From Microvelia longipes (lineage: Eukaryota; Arthropoda; Insecta; Hemiptera; Veliidae): a DNA stretch of 64,000 bases. Position numbers and translations under genes: made by a program. The notes beneath the pieces are model-generated. The model was not told the DNA's origin and made no database searches. It saw nothing but the letters and a program-made list of their open reading frames with translations. Position 1 is the first letter of the stretch, and the number at the start of each line of letters is the position of its first letter. The stretch is from positions 49,502,441-49,566,440 of the forward strand of contig JACMZG010001908.1 in the NCBI GenBank assembly GCA_018340805.1. The letters run 5' to 3'. This document shows, piece by piece, positions 31,801-43,110 of the stretch.

Positions 31801-34800
31801 AAATAAAAAAATATATATATACGCTCACTCGGGGACGTAAAAAATATTGGGGCTTTTGTTGGGGTTACAATAGGGGGAAAGAAAACGATATGACATCTAA
31901 ACTAAAGGAAGTAACCATTTAAACAAGGTCTCTGAGTTACTTCTTTAGATGGTTTCTGCCCAACCCCGCTATGGGGAGAGAAACCTTATTCTGATCAACT
32001 TTTTAGGAAATGTATTGTTTTTCACTAAAAGTCCGGATCAAAGATTATCCATTATAATATCCAAAGATAATACCACATTTTCCGTTTCAGGTGGTATTAA
32101 GACCTCCTGAGTGGTTTCCAAAACGTTGTCTGAGTGTGTTTGTTATGATTTTTACACCCAGTGTATATATGCTAGAGAGTTGAAAGTTGATACAAATATG
32201 CAAACGAAAAAGCAACAGCAAAAATGCAGTACTAGGTGGCTCTAATAATTGAGTTAGCACGACGGTGGTACTCGTTTACGTATTAAAGTTCCACTAATTA
32301 CAGAGTTGGCTATCAAGAGCTATCAAACGTTGTATTTCAGAACTTAATAAAATGTTATTGTAAATAAAATGGTATTGTAGACTCTACACAAATGATAAAA
32401 TTCATTTTATTAACTTGCCCAAAACTTAAAACGAGTATTCATCAAGAGGCAATGGTGACTTACTACAAGGTTAAATTTCTGACGTGAGAATGTAGTGAGA
32501 ATGTAGCATAGTGCTCTTAAAATCTTAAAAATGCAAACTGGCTTTACAGAAAATTACCTTTTGCTACCTTTAGAAATGAAATGTTCCGTGCAAGTTCAAT
32601 TTGTTTGTTTTCAGAAAAAGGAAATTATTTATCGATGCACTTAGGAGGAACTGTATTAGATTTCATGAGGATTACTGTAGACGGGCCTAACAATTATACA
32701 CCGACAACAGTCAGCAAAAAAGTTCCGGAAATTATGAAAAAAAGTTCTGGAGAAATGGTAACAGAACTAACCATTGAATTCTTTGGTTATAGAATGTAAT
32801 GGACCTTGCATGAGACTGTGGATTTGCAGTCCGAGCGAAGCCAAGGTTGTGATACCACACAAGCAATGCAAAGACGTTTTACTCCCATTTCGTGTACCGT
32901 ACTTTATCTAAGATTTTATGATGAATTGAGCTCTGGAGTGCTATGATAAGATGAAATAAAACTAAACAAATCTTTGACTCTCCACTCATTATAATTAACT
33001 AGCGACAAAACCGGCTTTTAACCCTTATTGGTCATCTTCAGGACCTACATAAAAACGGAATAAATCAAGACTACAAGTATATAAACAAGAGGCCTTTGGC
33101 TTCTTTTTTATATACTTGGCCTCGGCTCTGGGGGCCACGGCCAGAAGGTTGTTGTAATTTATCAGTTCGTCATACTACTGCCACGATATAAGCGAATTTT
33201 CAAATCTATTAGAGAAAAAACATGATTTGTTTACATTATATCAATTAATGACTTCTTGTTTTGTTTGACATATTTATATGTCAATCAATAAAACCAAAAC
33301 TAATACTGATAACACAATCTACATAAAAAATTGCAGCCATTCAACTGGCTGAGGTTGGGGTCATTTCATGCCCCTAACCCCATAAGCTCATTTTTTCTTT
33401 GAAAATTCGCTAAAATAGAAAAACATAAAACAGTCAACAGACTCACTACAAGTGAGTATTAACACAACTTAACTAAAGTACAGGGCGATTTGGCTATAGC
33501 TTGCCGCACATAGAGCTTCAAAAATGATCAAAAAGAAAGATCAAAATTGGTTGACGGTTCAATTTATGCTTCAAAACCTTCGCTTCTTGCGTTAAGGACA
33601 ATGATAGCTTGAAAACGCGGGATTCCAAGCTTCTCTAAAAGGTTCAGCCCGCTACTTTTAGACTTTCGGTTAAGAAAAGCAACCTAGCTACAATGGTTAT
33701 ACCCTTCATCAACTGTGCGTTGATAATAAGCTTCCACAGTGCACAAAATATATGCACTATTTTGTTACCTGACCCTTACTTATATTTATGATACACAAAA
33801 AGAATACCACCAAATAAACAGCATCCACTAGTATGCAATTAGACAGAGCAATAAATTACTTAAGGAAGCACAGACTGACTAAAGGGCCGTCTTACCAATT
33901 TAGAGTTAAGTTAGGAAGATTGCAGAAGTTGAAGAATTTTTCAAAATCTCTTTTTCTTCTTGAATAATTCTTTTTCCCGCTCTTTCGACTTAAGAAAATC
34001 ATAAAAATGGTTTTAAGTTTTATTTAAGTTTCTTAAAGAAGAATGTACAACGTTATCTGTTTTTGAATTACAAAAACAGACAACACAATATTACAATCGA
34101 TTACAATATTTTGTAAACGATGTGATGATTGTTTTGATTGTTGTTGTTTGAATATGTGATTATGTGATTGTTTTGTTCTTTGAATATTTTTTATACGAGT
34201 ATAATATATATTTTTCTTTTTATTTTTTGCAATTTTGACATGTATATAGTTTTGAAATGGATGGGTTCCTACGTCTGTAGACATACTAGAGATAAGGAAA
34301 TTAACCGCTGCCCAACAATTACCTCATAATATTTGGATTTGATTTATAATTCAAATAAATCAAACACGGTCGATTTTAGGAAATTTATAAGAACGGTAAC
34401 AGTAAAAAAATATTGCAAAAAGTCTTTCAAAACGGAAGGCGGACATTGAAAAGCAATGCTGTGCACGACGTAAAGAAAGAAAAGTAGTCTGAAACAGCTA
34501 TGTGTAATTGTATATGTGTAAACTTGATTAAACTTGATTAATCTATATGTGTAAAATGATTAACAACTTGGAGGTAGTAGACGATCGTTTACGGATCTCT
34601 TATCAAAAGAGCGGATTTCAAAATGGTTTGCATCTACGTGAGAAATTTCTCTCACTTCTTCATTTCTTCTGAGGAATTCTTCACTTCTTGTCATTCTCCT
34701 AACTTAACTTAAGGTTGTGACGGGCCTTAGACTGCAAACATAACTTACATACGTTGGAGATAAAAATATTCAAAACAATATACTGACTCGATAATTACTT

Positions 34801-37800
34801 CTAAATAAAGAAATGCGTTTCAAAACACAAATTAAAAAAACAATATTTTGAATAAATTGGCACAAGGCTTATTATTTTGGTAATTATTACGCTAATAAAT
34901 TACTGAGATCTTAATTTTAAATTCTCTATACCATTTAAACAATTTGGTTTTATTGTTTTTGTAACACTGATCAATCATATTTTCTTGTAAAAATTTATAA
35001 TTGTAACATTATGATATATGACATGTTGCCGTTGTACTTTAAAATCTGTACTTAATGCAATAAAATTTATTTTTTTATTTGCTATCCTTTCGCATAAGAT
35101 GCTCTTTCAAAACTGCAACCAGTGCTACCAAAATAGGCGCTTTCGCACTCACCACACTTTAATAAATATATACCATTCCGGTCTCCAACATTTACTTTAT
35201 TATTATAACGGGAAATATTGTAATCTTAATAACGGAACATATTGCAATCTTTATAACGTGATATATTATGACGCAATGCTCCATAACTGCTATAAGCTAC
35301 GTTGTGCATTAGTTTGATGTCTTTAGTGATTCTCTCAGAAACTGACCCTATGTCGGTATAGAGAGCCAAGGTTTTTTTTGTATGTTATATTGTAGGCACT
35401 GATGATGGCCGTTAACGGTCGAAAACCGGCTTTGTTATTAGATATTATAATGATTTTAAAGAAGAAACCTGGTTTAGTTTTATTTCTTCTAGTATACGAT
35501 TGTTAGATCCTACTTTATCAAACACGTTCAGCACTTGTGCCAAAACTAAGCACAATATTCTTTTACAACAATGTAAAGATAGATTTTTGAGTATCAATAA
35601 TTTAAATATCAATGATTCATATCAAGAAAACACTATTCATGATGACCGACAGAGAGGTTTCAATTTTATAGTCCTGGGACTTGGAAATAAATGAATTTTG
35701 ATTAATAGTATCAAGGAAATGGGATAGGGGCCAACGTATACATTGTATACATTGCCACGGGTACATTGTTCCGTAAATAGAGTCTATGTAGGGTCTAATT
35801 GATTTGTTATAAAGCGAAAATCCACATTTAATTAATTTACATTAGTTAGCATGAAAGATCATGCTAACACACCTACCACAAGTGTAGCAATTAAACAGGT
35901 CAACAAGGACGATCAATCAGACCTGTACAAGGCCGCCAAACTCTTCAAGACCTTGTTAAGTGAAAGCCCTATGTACGCTTATGTAATTAAATAGGTTGCT
36001 ATTTTCTAGAACATTCCAAAATGCTATATTACCATTGTAACCGAAATATTTAACATTCTAAAAGACTGACGTGAGTTTAGTCAGAGTTAGTCTGAGTCTG
36101 GAGTTTAGTCTTCCAGTTACCCTCAGGCAGTATTTCAGAAATTACCTAAAATAATTTGTATAGTTAAATACGCTTTTACTTCTGATGACACCTAGAAAGC
36201 AGTATCTTCATATTCTTTAAACGGCAGTATCGTTTTATGGTCTATTACTTGGGATGACAGCGGTCAAGAAATTTTTTTTATTCACTTACGGCTGCAAAAT
36301 GTCATTCTGCCTATACACTGTCAACAAAATATTTAAAAAAACAGTTCGGGAAAATTGCTTGGTAATACAAAACCTCCGGGAGTTATTGTACATTTAAATA
36401 TTATGGTAAGAAAGTCAAAACCCCAAAGAAGAAGAAATGAAATTATTTGAGGTTATTATGTTGCAGGTTATTAAGTAAATTTTAGTGTTTTTCACTTTGT
36501 CAGCAATGATTTTTTGAGCTTGTTTTTTATATATTTTTTTAATAATATCACAATATATTACGGTATAATTATTATTATTAAGTATTATTTTTTTCTACAA
36601 AAAACATAATAATATAATTTAAAAAAATAAAGTTGGTAACCCTGATATCTACGGCTTGTTTTAGTTTTTTACTATGAGTTGTCAAATTTCTGTCATCGGT
36701 TTTTTTTTATTTTTTGGGCTAATTTATAAATTTCGTCTAATTTATTTATCTATATTTTCGGCAATGTTTCCCTTTATCAGCACTTTGTGTACTGGAGGGG
36801 GTTACCTGGAGTATCGGAGTAGGGTACCGGTCGACGGGGCTAACCGAGAGGAGTGGTAGACAGGGTTTCGCCCAAGTAAGTGTTGCCTTAGGGTCAGGTT
36901 TCTTTTTGGGCTCTCAGAGCTCTTAGTTTTACGTAACATGTACCATGTAGAGTAACTTCAATAGAGAATCCATTCTGTTCAACTTAAGTTATGTCTCTTA
37001 TTACCTAATAACTATATCTTATAAACCCCTACAAGCTCGACGTCACTTGGTAGACTCACTTCTGGAGTCTACTACCCCGCACTTGCTGCTTTGTTGGAAG
37101 TGCCGCCCCCGAGCTTGTTACACACTTCTCTAAAATTCCTAAAACAGGCTGAGGGATGTTAGGTCTTTCCTGGCTAAAAAATTAAGCCTATGCCCTTTTT
37201 TGCTGTTGAATGAAAGACCTCATAGTGAACAATAATTTATCGATACTGGACGTAAAAATATAATTTATACTTTTTCAGTTATTCTCGTACATTGCAGAAA
37301 ATTTGAGAGAATTCGTTTGGGTACATTTTTCATTTCGGACTGAACACGTTCCTCTGGTGTTTTGCTTCAGTTTTCCAGTGGAGCAGACGTCTTTAGACAG
37401 GGGAACTATAACCGCATGGGCGAAAGGATATAAATGCGAGAAAACAGTTGGGAAAAATATCAATACACTCCTTAGACAAGCGGCATTGGAAAAGGTATCG
37501 ATTCTATTTTATTTTTATACAGCTAATAGGCCAAGATAAAGGCGTAATAAGTCTGATATAAAAAAGTTTCAAATTATACTTCTCTTCTTTAGATTTTAGC
37601 ATTTTTGAGCTTATAATGAATACCTCAACGTGAGGCAATGTGCATACAGAGTCCCCTAATAAAAATTAAGCACGAGTCTGTGGTGTAGTGTATCCTGGGT
37701 AAAAGAAAACAAAAGGCTACATGGTTGTTATACTTTGTCACTTCGTCATATTACTGGTTTGTACAACTGACATACTCGCTCAATATAAGCGAATTTTCAA

Positions 37801-40018
37801 ATGTATTGGAGAAAAACGTGATTTGTTTACAGACAATGTTTTTTGAAAAATACTGATAATAAAATAAAACTTCGTTTTTTTGTGATCCATACATAGTAGT
37901 CTATGTGTGAAAAATTTCAGCCTATAGATTGAGAATGATTACACACTATTGCCAACTCTGTTTTTCAAAACATCATTCAATGGTTTCAGGGTCTGTCTCT
38001 AGACATAAAAGCAATCATAAATGATGTAGGAGCAACATTCGTAGTGGGGAGAACGAAAACAAGACTGTGCTCAGGAAGTATCATTTTAGGTTAATAATAA
38101 ATCCTTGATCATTTGATATAAATTACTTTGAACATTGGCAATATTTATCTATTTGTACGACATTGATGATGTATATATATCTATGGCATTATTAGGGGGG
38201 GGGGGTGGCTGTAAAAAATTGAAATGGACCATGATAAAGAAGAGATGGAGGTGGCGGTGAAAGTGTCAGATCGCCCCTTTTCCCTTATTATGATAATATA
38301 ATTATAATTGAAAACCAACATATGTCAGTCATTAAAATATTTGTTAATATATGACTGCGATGTATAACACTAATTTGTTGCTTACTTGCTAAACTGTGAT
38401 TTATTGCAAGTGAAGTTTATGCATTGTACGATTGTTTAAATAGGGATCTTTATATAAATAATTTTTAGTAAAAAAGGACATTTTATAATGTTATTATAAA
38501 CATAAAAAGTTATGACATTAAATAATGGTAATAAAGGGTGTTGTTATAGTGACTGTTCTTGGGTTAAAGAAGTCATTTAGACGAATTATTCGTATGAATA
38601 ATTTATATTCATACGAATAATTCCAAATGCATAATTACTCAGGTACATTAAATGCTGAGAATTAGAAACGTAATTAAAAACTCATGATTTGCTTTTGCCT
38701 ACTCAGATAATACAAATGAAATTAAACTAAATATTTTATATAGTTTTAAAAAATTGCACTAATATTAATAAATAGATAATTTCGCCCATGCCAAAAAATA
38801 AAAATTAATTAGATTTGAAATTTTTACTACTAGTTCTTTATGTAAAAAGTTAGTTTGAACTCAAAGTATTTCATACAAACTTCTTTTAATATTATCAGTA
38901 GACTTAGATTATGCACCAATAATTGTTTTCGTAACAAATCACACCCAAAGAAATAGAATGTATAGAATATCAGAAGCTTTCGATAGTGTCAGAAAAAGGT
39001 CAGACTGAACTCGGTGCTGGCACCTAGCTGCCACTAGGTGCTAGCTGCGAGTAGGTACTAGCTGCCACTAGGTGCTAGCTGCCACTAGGTGCTAGCTGCC
39101 ACTAGGTGCTAGCTGACTAGCCACTAGGTACTAGCTGCCACTAGGTATTAGCTGGCACTAGGTACTAGCTGCCGCTCTAGAACTAAGTCATCTTGCCGTA
39201 TCATTTTTCCCACTTTTCTAAGTTAGTACTATGAGATCACCTTATTCTTAACTACCATTTACAATACAAGTATCTACTTGAAATCGGTCATTATTATATA
39301 AAGCAAATATATGGATTTTCAGTTTTGTGCCTGAAGTAGTTTGATAAAAACATTACGGCAGTGGCGCATTCTTGTAGTTGATATTGTGAAACTACTAAAT
39401 TATATACTAGCGCTCCTGTTACCTGGCTAAGGAACTAACCTTTTCTTGTCCGAAATAATAAATCCCAGATCCATCTATCTTTATCAATATTTTCTTTGAT
39501 CACACCTTACAAGACTCATTATAATAATCAATTAATGCTTGATCAAGTTTAAAATTTGCAGGTTCTGGCACAAATGCAAGTTATTTAGAATCAGTTAAAC
39601 GAGTATCAGGATTTCAAGGTGACTTTAGCTCTCCCTACGTTCTTATTAATACGGAATGGGGAGGATACGGGGATAAGGGTGAATTAGAATCAATAATTAC
39701 TGAATTTGATCAAACTATTGATTCAAGCAGTATTGATCCGGGCATTCATACGTAAGCATCTAAAATACGATTTACTTATTTCATAACAGCTTATAAAAAC
39801 ATCATACTTTGTCCAAGTGAGTTAAAACCTAAGAGGACTTAAATAAATAATTAACCCTCTACCAATCGGGATAAACGAATAAGGTTGAATTGGAATAAAC
39901 ACTTGAATTTGGTCAAACTATAGATTTAGATCTGAGATTCTAAAACTTTTTGTGCCTATGTACTATTTAGTATACAAAATTATAATACATACATACATAT
40001 GTATATATATATAATATA

Positions 40019-40068
<50 letters not shown>

Positions 40069-42794
40069 CCTTTATAACAGATACTTGCAGAAATAACTTG
40101 CTTCTAAATAGTTATTACAATAAAACAATCAAAATTATAAATATTGTAGTAAATTAACCAAATTAACAGTTAAATATCGTATTACTGATAACCTATTAAA
40201 CTGATATTTTTTTATTTATTATAATTTTTCAACAATACAAATTAAAGAAAAAAATCACAAACCCTTACAATGCTTGCTTTGCAAGCATTATAAGGGTTTG
40301 TCACATATTTTTATAATATAAAGTATTAATACTATACAATCATACTTATACTTAATATTCTACGCCTCGCTTCAATGTAGTGTTTGTCGATACCTAATTT
40401 TAGAAAAAATAATTAAATTATAACATAATATTTCACTGTCTAATGTGTTATAAATAGTGAGTTATAAATTTTGTTTTTAGTTGATCAATAGGTTATATGG
40501 CTACAATTATTTGAATTTATTTATTTTCAAGGTTTGAAAAATTAACAAGCGGACTTTACATAGGGGAAATTGTTAGATTGTTCTTAGTGAAACTAACTGA
40601 AGAAAAACTTATATTTCAAGGGAAAACTAGTGAACAACTTATGAAGAAAGGAATATTTAGAGTTTCCAATATGATTGACTTTATTAAGTGAGTAGACGTC
40701 GAATTGACTGTAAACCGTAGGTAGATAAAAGTGCTTAACAAAAGGTTAATACACATAAAAGTGCAAAAATACCTTTTTGCATTCAATGGCAAAGCAAAAT
40801 TGTACTATTATATTGAATGGACGTTTTATATTTTAAAGATAAGTTACAACTTCTCTATTAAACTAAATCGCCCACGGTGAATTAAAAGTAGCAACCCTAG
40901 CGATGAGTACAGAAAATACAAATTTAAACCTAATTTGATATTGTGCAATCCGTTTTTTTCTGTTCAGCGCTTCACAAGACCCTCAATGTCAATATTTCCC
41001 TTGCCGTAAGCCGCAAACTATGAACTGCTGCTAACATATTTAGTAACAAAAATTATAAATTTCGCATTAATTATTTTATTTTGATCAGCCAATTTTAAAG
41101 TCTCATATAAATGAATGTATGATGCCGATTGTTAATGTAAACTTCTTTTCTTCTTTGTTTTTTTTTATTTCTAATATTTTTGCAAATATTATCATTTTCC
41201 GTTCACACTACAATGAAAATTGGAAAAATTTTGCTATTTATTACATACTTCTATAATGTAGTCTTTATTAGAAAATTAGTACACCAGTGAAAGCTAGATT
41301 TGGCGGGGGCACTGTTGTGCCCCTAGAAGACATAAAACTATTCTATGTGCTAATATAAAATATAAATTTATATTAACATACATACACTACTAAATTATCT
41401 ACTATACTAACATACATACTCTATTAATTATCTATTATATTAACATACATACTCTACTAAATTATCTACTATATTAACATACTTACTCTACTAAATTATT
41501 TACTATATTAACATACATACTCTACTATAATAACATACATACTCTACTAAATTATCTACTATATTATCATAAATACTCTACTAAATGATCTCTCTACTAT
41601 ATTAACATACATACTCTACTAAATTATCAACTATATTAACAAACATACTCTACTAAATTATCTACTATATTAACGTACTTAATGGTGTTACTAAATTAAA
41701 GTTTTAAAAATATAAATACAAGACTTTTTAACACAGTAAAAACGCTCCTGCTTGTAAAAAATATCTGGCAAAGAAACTGAACATACAGCATTCACAAGAA
41801 GATCTAGAAAATATCAAACAAGTATGTGATATTGTTGGAGAGAGGTCGTCTTACTTGGTAGCAGCAGGAATAGCAGGGTTGTCACTGAGGATGGCTCAGC
41901 CAGTTGTGGCATTTGCTACTGAAGGAAGACTTATTAATCAGGGATTGCCAAATTTCGAAAATATAAGTGCTAAAGCTTTAGCTTTGACAGATAGGACCAT
42001 TAAGGTTAGTTGGAAAAGATATGATTATGCATTTAACGAATAGAACTCCTAAACTCAATTTCTTCAGAGTTACTATTATTCCTTCCCTGTCTTAGTTCAA
42101 ATATTATATGATTATAGTTCTATAACCATGGTTATAGAATTCGGCCTGTAGTCCTTCGAGTGTACTATATTATTATATTATTTTAACTTCGAGTGAGAGT
42201 TATTTGCCCAAAAGATTTTATTTGATTATATTTGAAGACTTATGGGTCTTCAAATATCATAAGGATATCAACAATAACTTGAATTTTGGTATTCCTGCTG
42301 ATAGTACCAAAATTCAAGTTTATCTCACTATGATTCGACCTGTATTAATGTACAGATCAGAGACTTGGACTCTCACAGCAAGAGATGAAGAACTAGTTGA
42401 TCCCTAGAAAGGAAAGTTTTACGCCATATTTAAGGATCATTTTTTGATAATGGTACGTGGCAAATGCGGCACAATTTTGAAGTTTATCATCTATTTGACA
42501 GACCAGACATTGTGTGTGAAATCCAAAAGGGACAATTAAGATGGCTTGGGCACTTAGAAAGGATGACAGCTAATAGAGCTGTAAAGCTGATTCTAGATCT
42601 TTTCCCTTATTCTAGATCTTTTCCTTTAAACTTTCTTACTGGAAGGATATGTCATGATAACACTACTTATTTTGTTTGCTAAATTATTACCATAGTTACA
42701 ATATATAATTTATCCGTTGTTTCAGAAAATTTACACTTTGCCAACATTAAAATCTGCATTAAAAGGTTCTGCATTGTTGGGTTCATGCCTATAA
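28704..42794 (+). CDS. Divergent hexokinase-like protein (candidate pseudoenzyme)
   Basis: Hexokinase-family protein. Confident exons: 32615-32757, 37279-37494, 37990-38089, 39562-39751, 40532-40687, 41737-42004, 42726-42794 (stop). 28704-28811 is a probable 5' exon, and a linking exon is probably hidden in the N gap. Landmarks: LGGT, FSFPVEQTSL, AWAKGYK, AIINDVGAT, GSGTNASYL, INTEWGGYG, ITEFDQTID, PGIHTFEKLTSGLYIGE. Using human glucokinase numbering from memory, Ser151, Lys169, Asn204, catalytic Asp205, Asn231 and Glu256 are kept. The phosphate-1 Asp (DLGGT) is His, Glu290 is Ser, the phosphate-2 VDGSxYK motif is ATEGRLI, and GSGKGAA is ALKGSAL. Several intron positions appear to match vertebrate glucokinase. 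Sugar binding without normal ATP use is inferred, not shown. Confidence 0.85.
29000..29620. repeat. Dispersed GAGCGAAGCGAG family, 29-kb copy with inverted flanks
   Basis: The copy includes TTGGCATATGTGCCAAGTTT near its start and the GAGCGATGCGAGTTCGAAG segment. A 110-bp segment around 29265-29370 is repeated inverted at 29600-29730, so the copy is enclosed in a local inverted duplication. Confidence 0.65.
30457..31125. other. Assembly gap (669 N)
   Basis: A run of N. Open frames drawn across it are artefacts. It lies between the probable 5' exon (28704-28811) and the first confident exon (32615) of the hexokinase-like gene, so a coding exon may be missing. Confidence 1.
31543..31790 (+). 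pseudogene. Jockey-type reverse-transcriptase fragment
   Basis: Reads VRYLGLHLDRRLTWEHHMK, then RRFKLLLRLL, then SKLTLNNEVRIYNSIL, followed by a stop and then readable AYGSKTS. This is the jockey-clade RT C-terminal pattern (YLGLxLDRRLTW). It is truncated and interrupted. It starts immediately after a perfect 18-bp hairpin (31504-31548). Confidence 0.8.
32615..32757 (+). CDS. Hexokinase-like exon (phosphate-1 loop region)
   Basis: Acceptor TTTGTTTTCAG; donor GTAACA at 32758. Encodes GNYLSMHLGGTVLDFMRI, then KKSSGEM. The donor after GEM falls where vertebrate glucokinase splices (as recalled), although the frame stays open to 32799. The phosphate-1 Asp of DLGGTNFR is replaced by His and the NFR part is not conserved. 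Confidence 0.88.
35393..35433 (+). ncRNA. Hammerhead-like motif
   Basis: CACTGATGAT, then a hairpin GGCCG-TTAA-CGGTC (35407-35420), then GAAAACCGGC. Same layout as at 51680 but with different, still paired, stem II bases. Stem I is weaker here. Confidence 0.4.
35851..35994 (+). CDS. Small coding-like ORF in hexokinase-like intron, unidentified
   Basis: An ATG-initiated 47-codon frame with balanced codon use, unlike the AT-rich surroundings, encoding KQVNKDDQSDLYKAAKLFK, then TLLSESPMYAY. A donor-like GTAATT follows at 35983, so it may be an exon (35851-35982). The sequence has the feel of a small alpha-helical N-terminus, but I do not recognise the family. It sits between hexokinase-like exons 32757 and 37279 on the same strand and does not fit hexokinase homology. 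Confidence 0.35.
   Translation: MKDHANTPTTSVAIKQVNKDDQSDLYKAAKLFKTLLSESPMYAYVIK
37279..37494 (+). CDS. Hexokinase-like exon (sugar-binding loops)
   Basis: Acceptor TTTTTCAG, donor GTATCG, 72 codons in phase 0. Begins LFSYIAENL (family LFDYISECI) and carries CFSFPVEQTSLDRG and AWAKGYK. The sugar-contact Ser (FSFP) and Lys (AKGYK) are kept; the preceding Thr of TKG is Ala. Confidence 0.93.
37990..38089 (+). CDS. Hexokinase-like exon (catalytic Asp)
   Basis: Acceptor TTTCAG, donor GTTAAT. Encodes LDIKAIINDVGATFVVG and CSGSIIL. Asn-Asp of the family motif VNDT is kept and the Thr is Val. One base carries to the next exon and completes Gly of LGSGTN. Confidence 0.9.
39012..39176. repeat. 17-18-bp minisatellite (CTAGCTGCCACTAGGTG)
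   Basis: About nine imperfect copies of CTAGCTGCCACTAGGTG. Each unit is itself partly palindromic (CTAG). It lies in a hexokinase-like intron. Confidence 0.9.
39562..39751 (+). CDS. Hexokinase-like exon
   Basis: Acceptor TTTGCAG, donor GTAAGC. Encodes GSGTNASYLESV, VLINTEWGGYGDKGELE and TEFDQTIDSSSIDPGIHT. Asn (TNAS) and Glu (TEWG) sugar ligands are kept; the family's VDE Glu is Ser. Confidence 0.95.
40532..40687 (+). CDS. Hexokinase-like exon
   Basis: Acceptor TTTTCAAG, donor GTGAGT. Encodes FEKLTSGLYIGEIVRLFL, then SEQLMKKGIF, highly typical of hexokinases (FEKMxSGMYLGEIVR). Confidence 0.95.
41376..41680. repeat. ~34-bp tandem repeat in hexokinase-like intron
   Basis: About nine imperfect copies built from TATATTAACATACATACTCT and CTACTAAATTATCTAC, ending 56 bp before the acceptor of the exon at 41737. 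Confidence 0.88.
41737..42004 (+). CDS. Hexokinase-like exon (C-terminal subdomain)
   Basis: Acceptor TTAACACAG after a 34-bp tandem repeat; donor GTTAGT. Encodes VCDIVGERSSYLVAAGIAG, matching the family's CxxVSxRAAxLxAAG. VVAFATEGRLI sits where VTVGVDGSLYKLHP is expected, so the phosphate-2 motif is lost. Confidence 0.92.
42279..42605 (+). pseudogene. Non-LTR retrotransposon RT 3' fragment in hexokinase-like intron
   Basis: Reads KIQVYLTMIRPVLMYRSETW, then after a frameshift ERKVLRHI, a stop, GSFFDNGTWQ, and GQLRWLGHLERM. These are hallmarks of the C-terminal part of endonuclease-reverse-transcriptase elements (RLRWLGHxxRM). At least one frameshift and one in-frame stop mark it as dead. It lies in the last intron of the hexokinase-like gene. 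Confidence 0.82.
42726..42794 (+). CDS. Hexokinase-like last exon
   Basis: Acceptor TTGTTTCAG, phase 0. Encodes KIYTLPTLKSALKGSALLGS, then Cys-Leu and TAA. This aligns with the family end (SEDGSGKGAALITA) with the GSG nucleotide motif lost. Phase and position agree with the previous exon. Confidence 0.85.
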   Translation, partial: KIYTLPTLKSALKGSALLGSCL

Positions 42795-42860
42795 CATATA
42801 TTACTGTCATATACCTTATAAGCTATTTTAATTTTTACTATATTATTTATTAAATATATT

Positions 42861-42866
42861 AATAAA
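42861..42866 (+). terminator. Polyadenylation signal of the hexokinase-like gene
   Basis: AATAAA 66 bp after the stop, same strand, before the tail-to-tail interval with the dehydrogenase-like gene. Confidence 0.5.
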
Positions 42867-42919
42867 TCCCTTTCCTGTATTAAAGTATTTATTAGTATAA
42901 ATCAAAGAGTATAAAGATG

Positions 42920-43110
42920 AAGATAGGTAGTCCTGGTATTTATTATTTTGGACAAGAAAAGATTATCTACGTATGTAATTTGGAAGAAAAGAATCAAAAA
43001 GAAGAAAGAAAAGATCGCTAGTATGTGATTTGGTAGCTTCACTATGCCTACAATAAGGATGCGCTCCTGTCGTCTCGTTTTTATCAAACTAATCCTGGTG
43101 TAGCGGTTCT
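42920..43110. repeat. Dispersed repeat shared with 51130-51300 and 39360-39480
   Basis: Shared strings include GATTTGGTAGCTTCACTATG/TAATTTGGTAGTTTCACTATG and ATGCGCTCCTGTCGT. The 39-kb copy is inverted. It occupies the interval between the two convergent genes. Confidence 0.6.

Noticed and set aside
32758..32799. Extension of the hexokinase-like exon to the in-frame stop at 32799
   Set aside because: Donor GTAACA after GEM restores family homology with the next exon (LFSYIAENL); the extension does not align.
35500..35694. 64-residue frame after the hammerhead-like motif
   Set aside because: No recognised similarity, AT-rich codon use, and no splice context; possibly element-derived.
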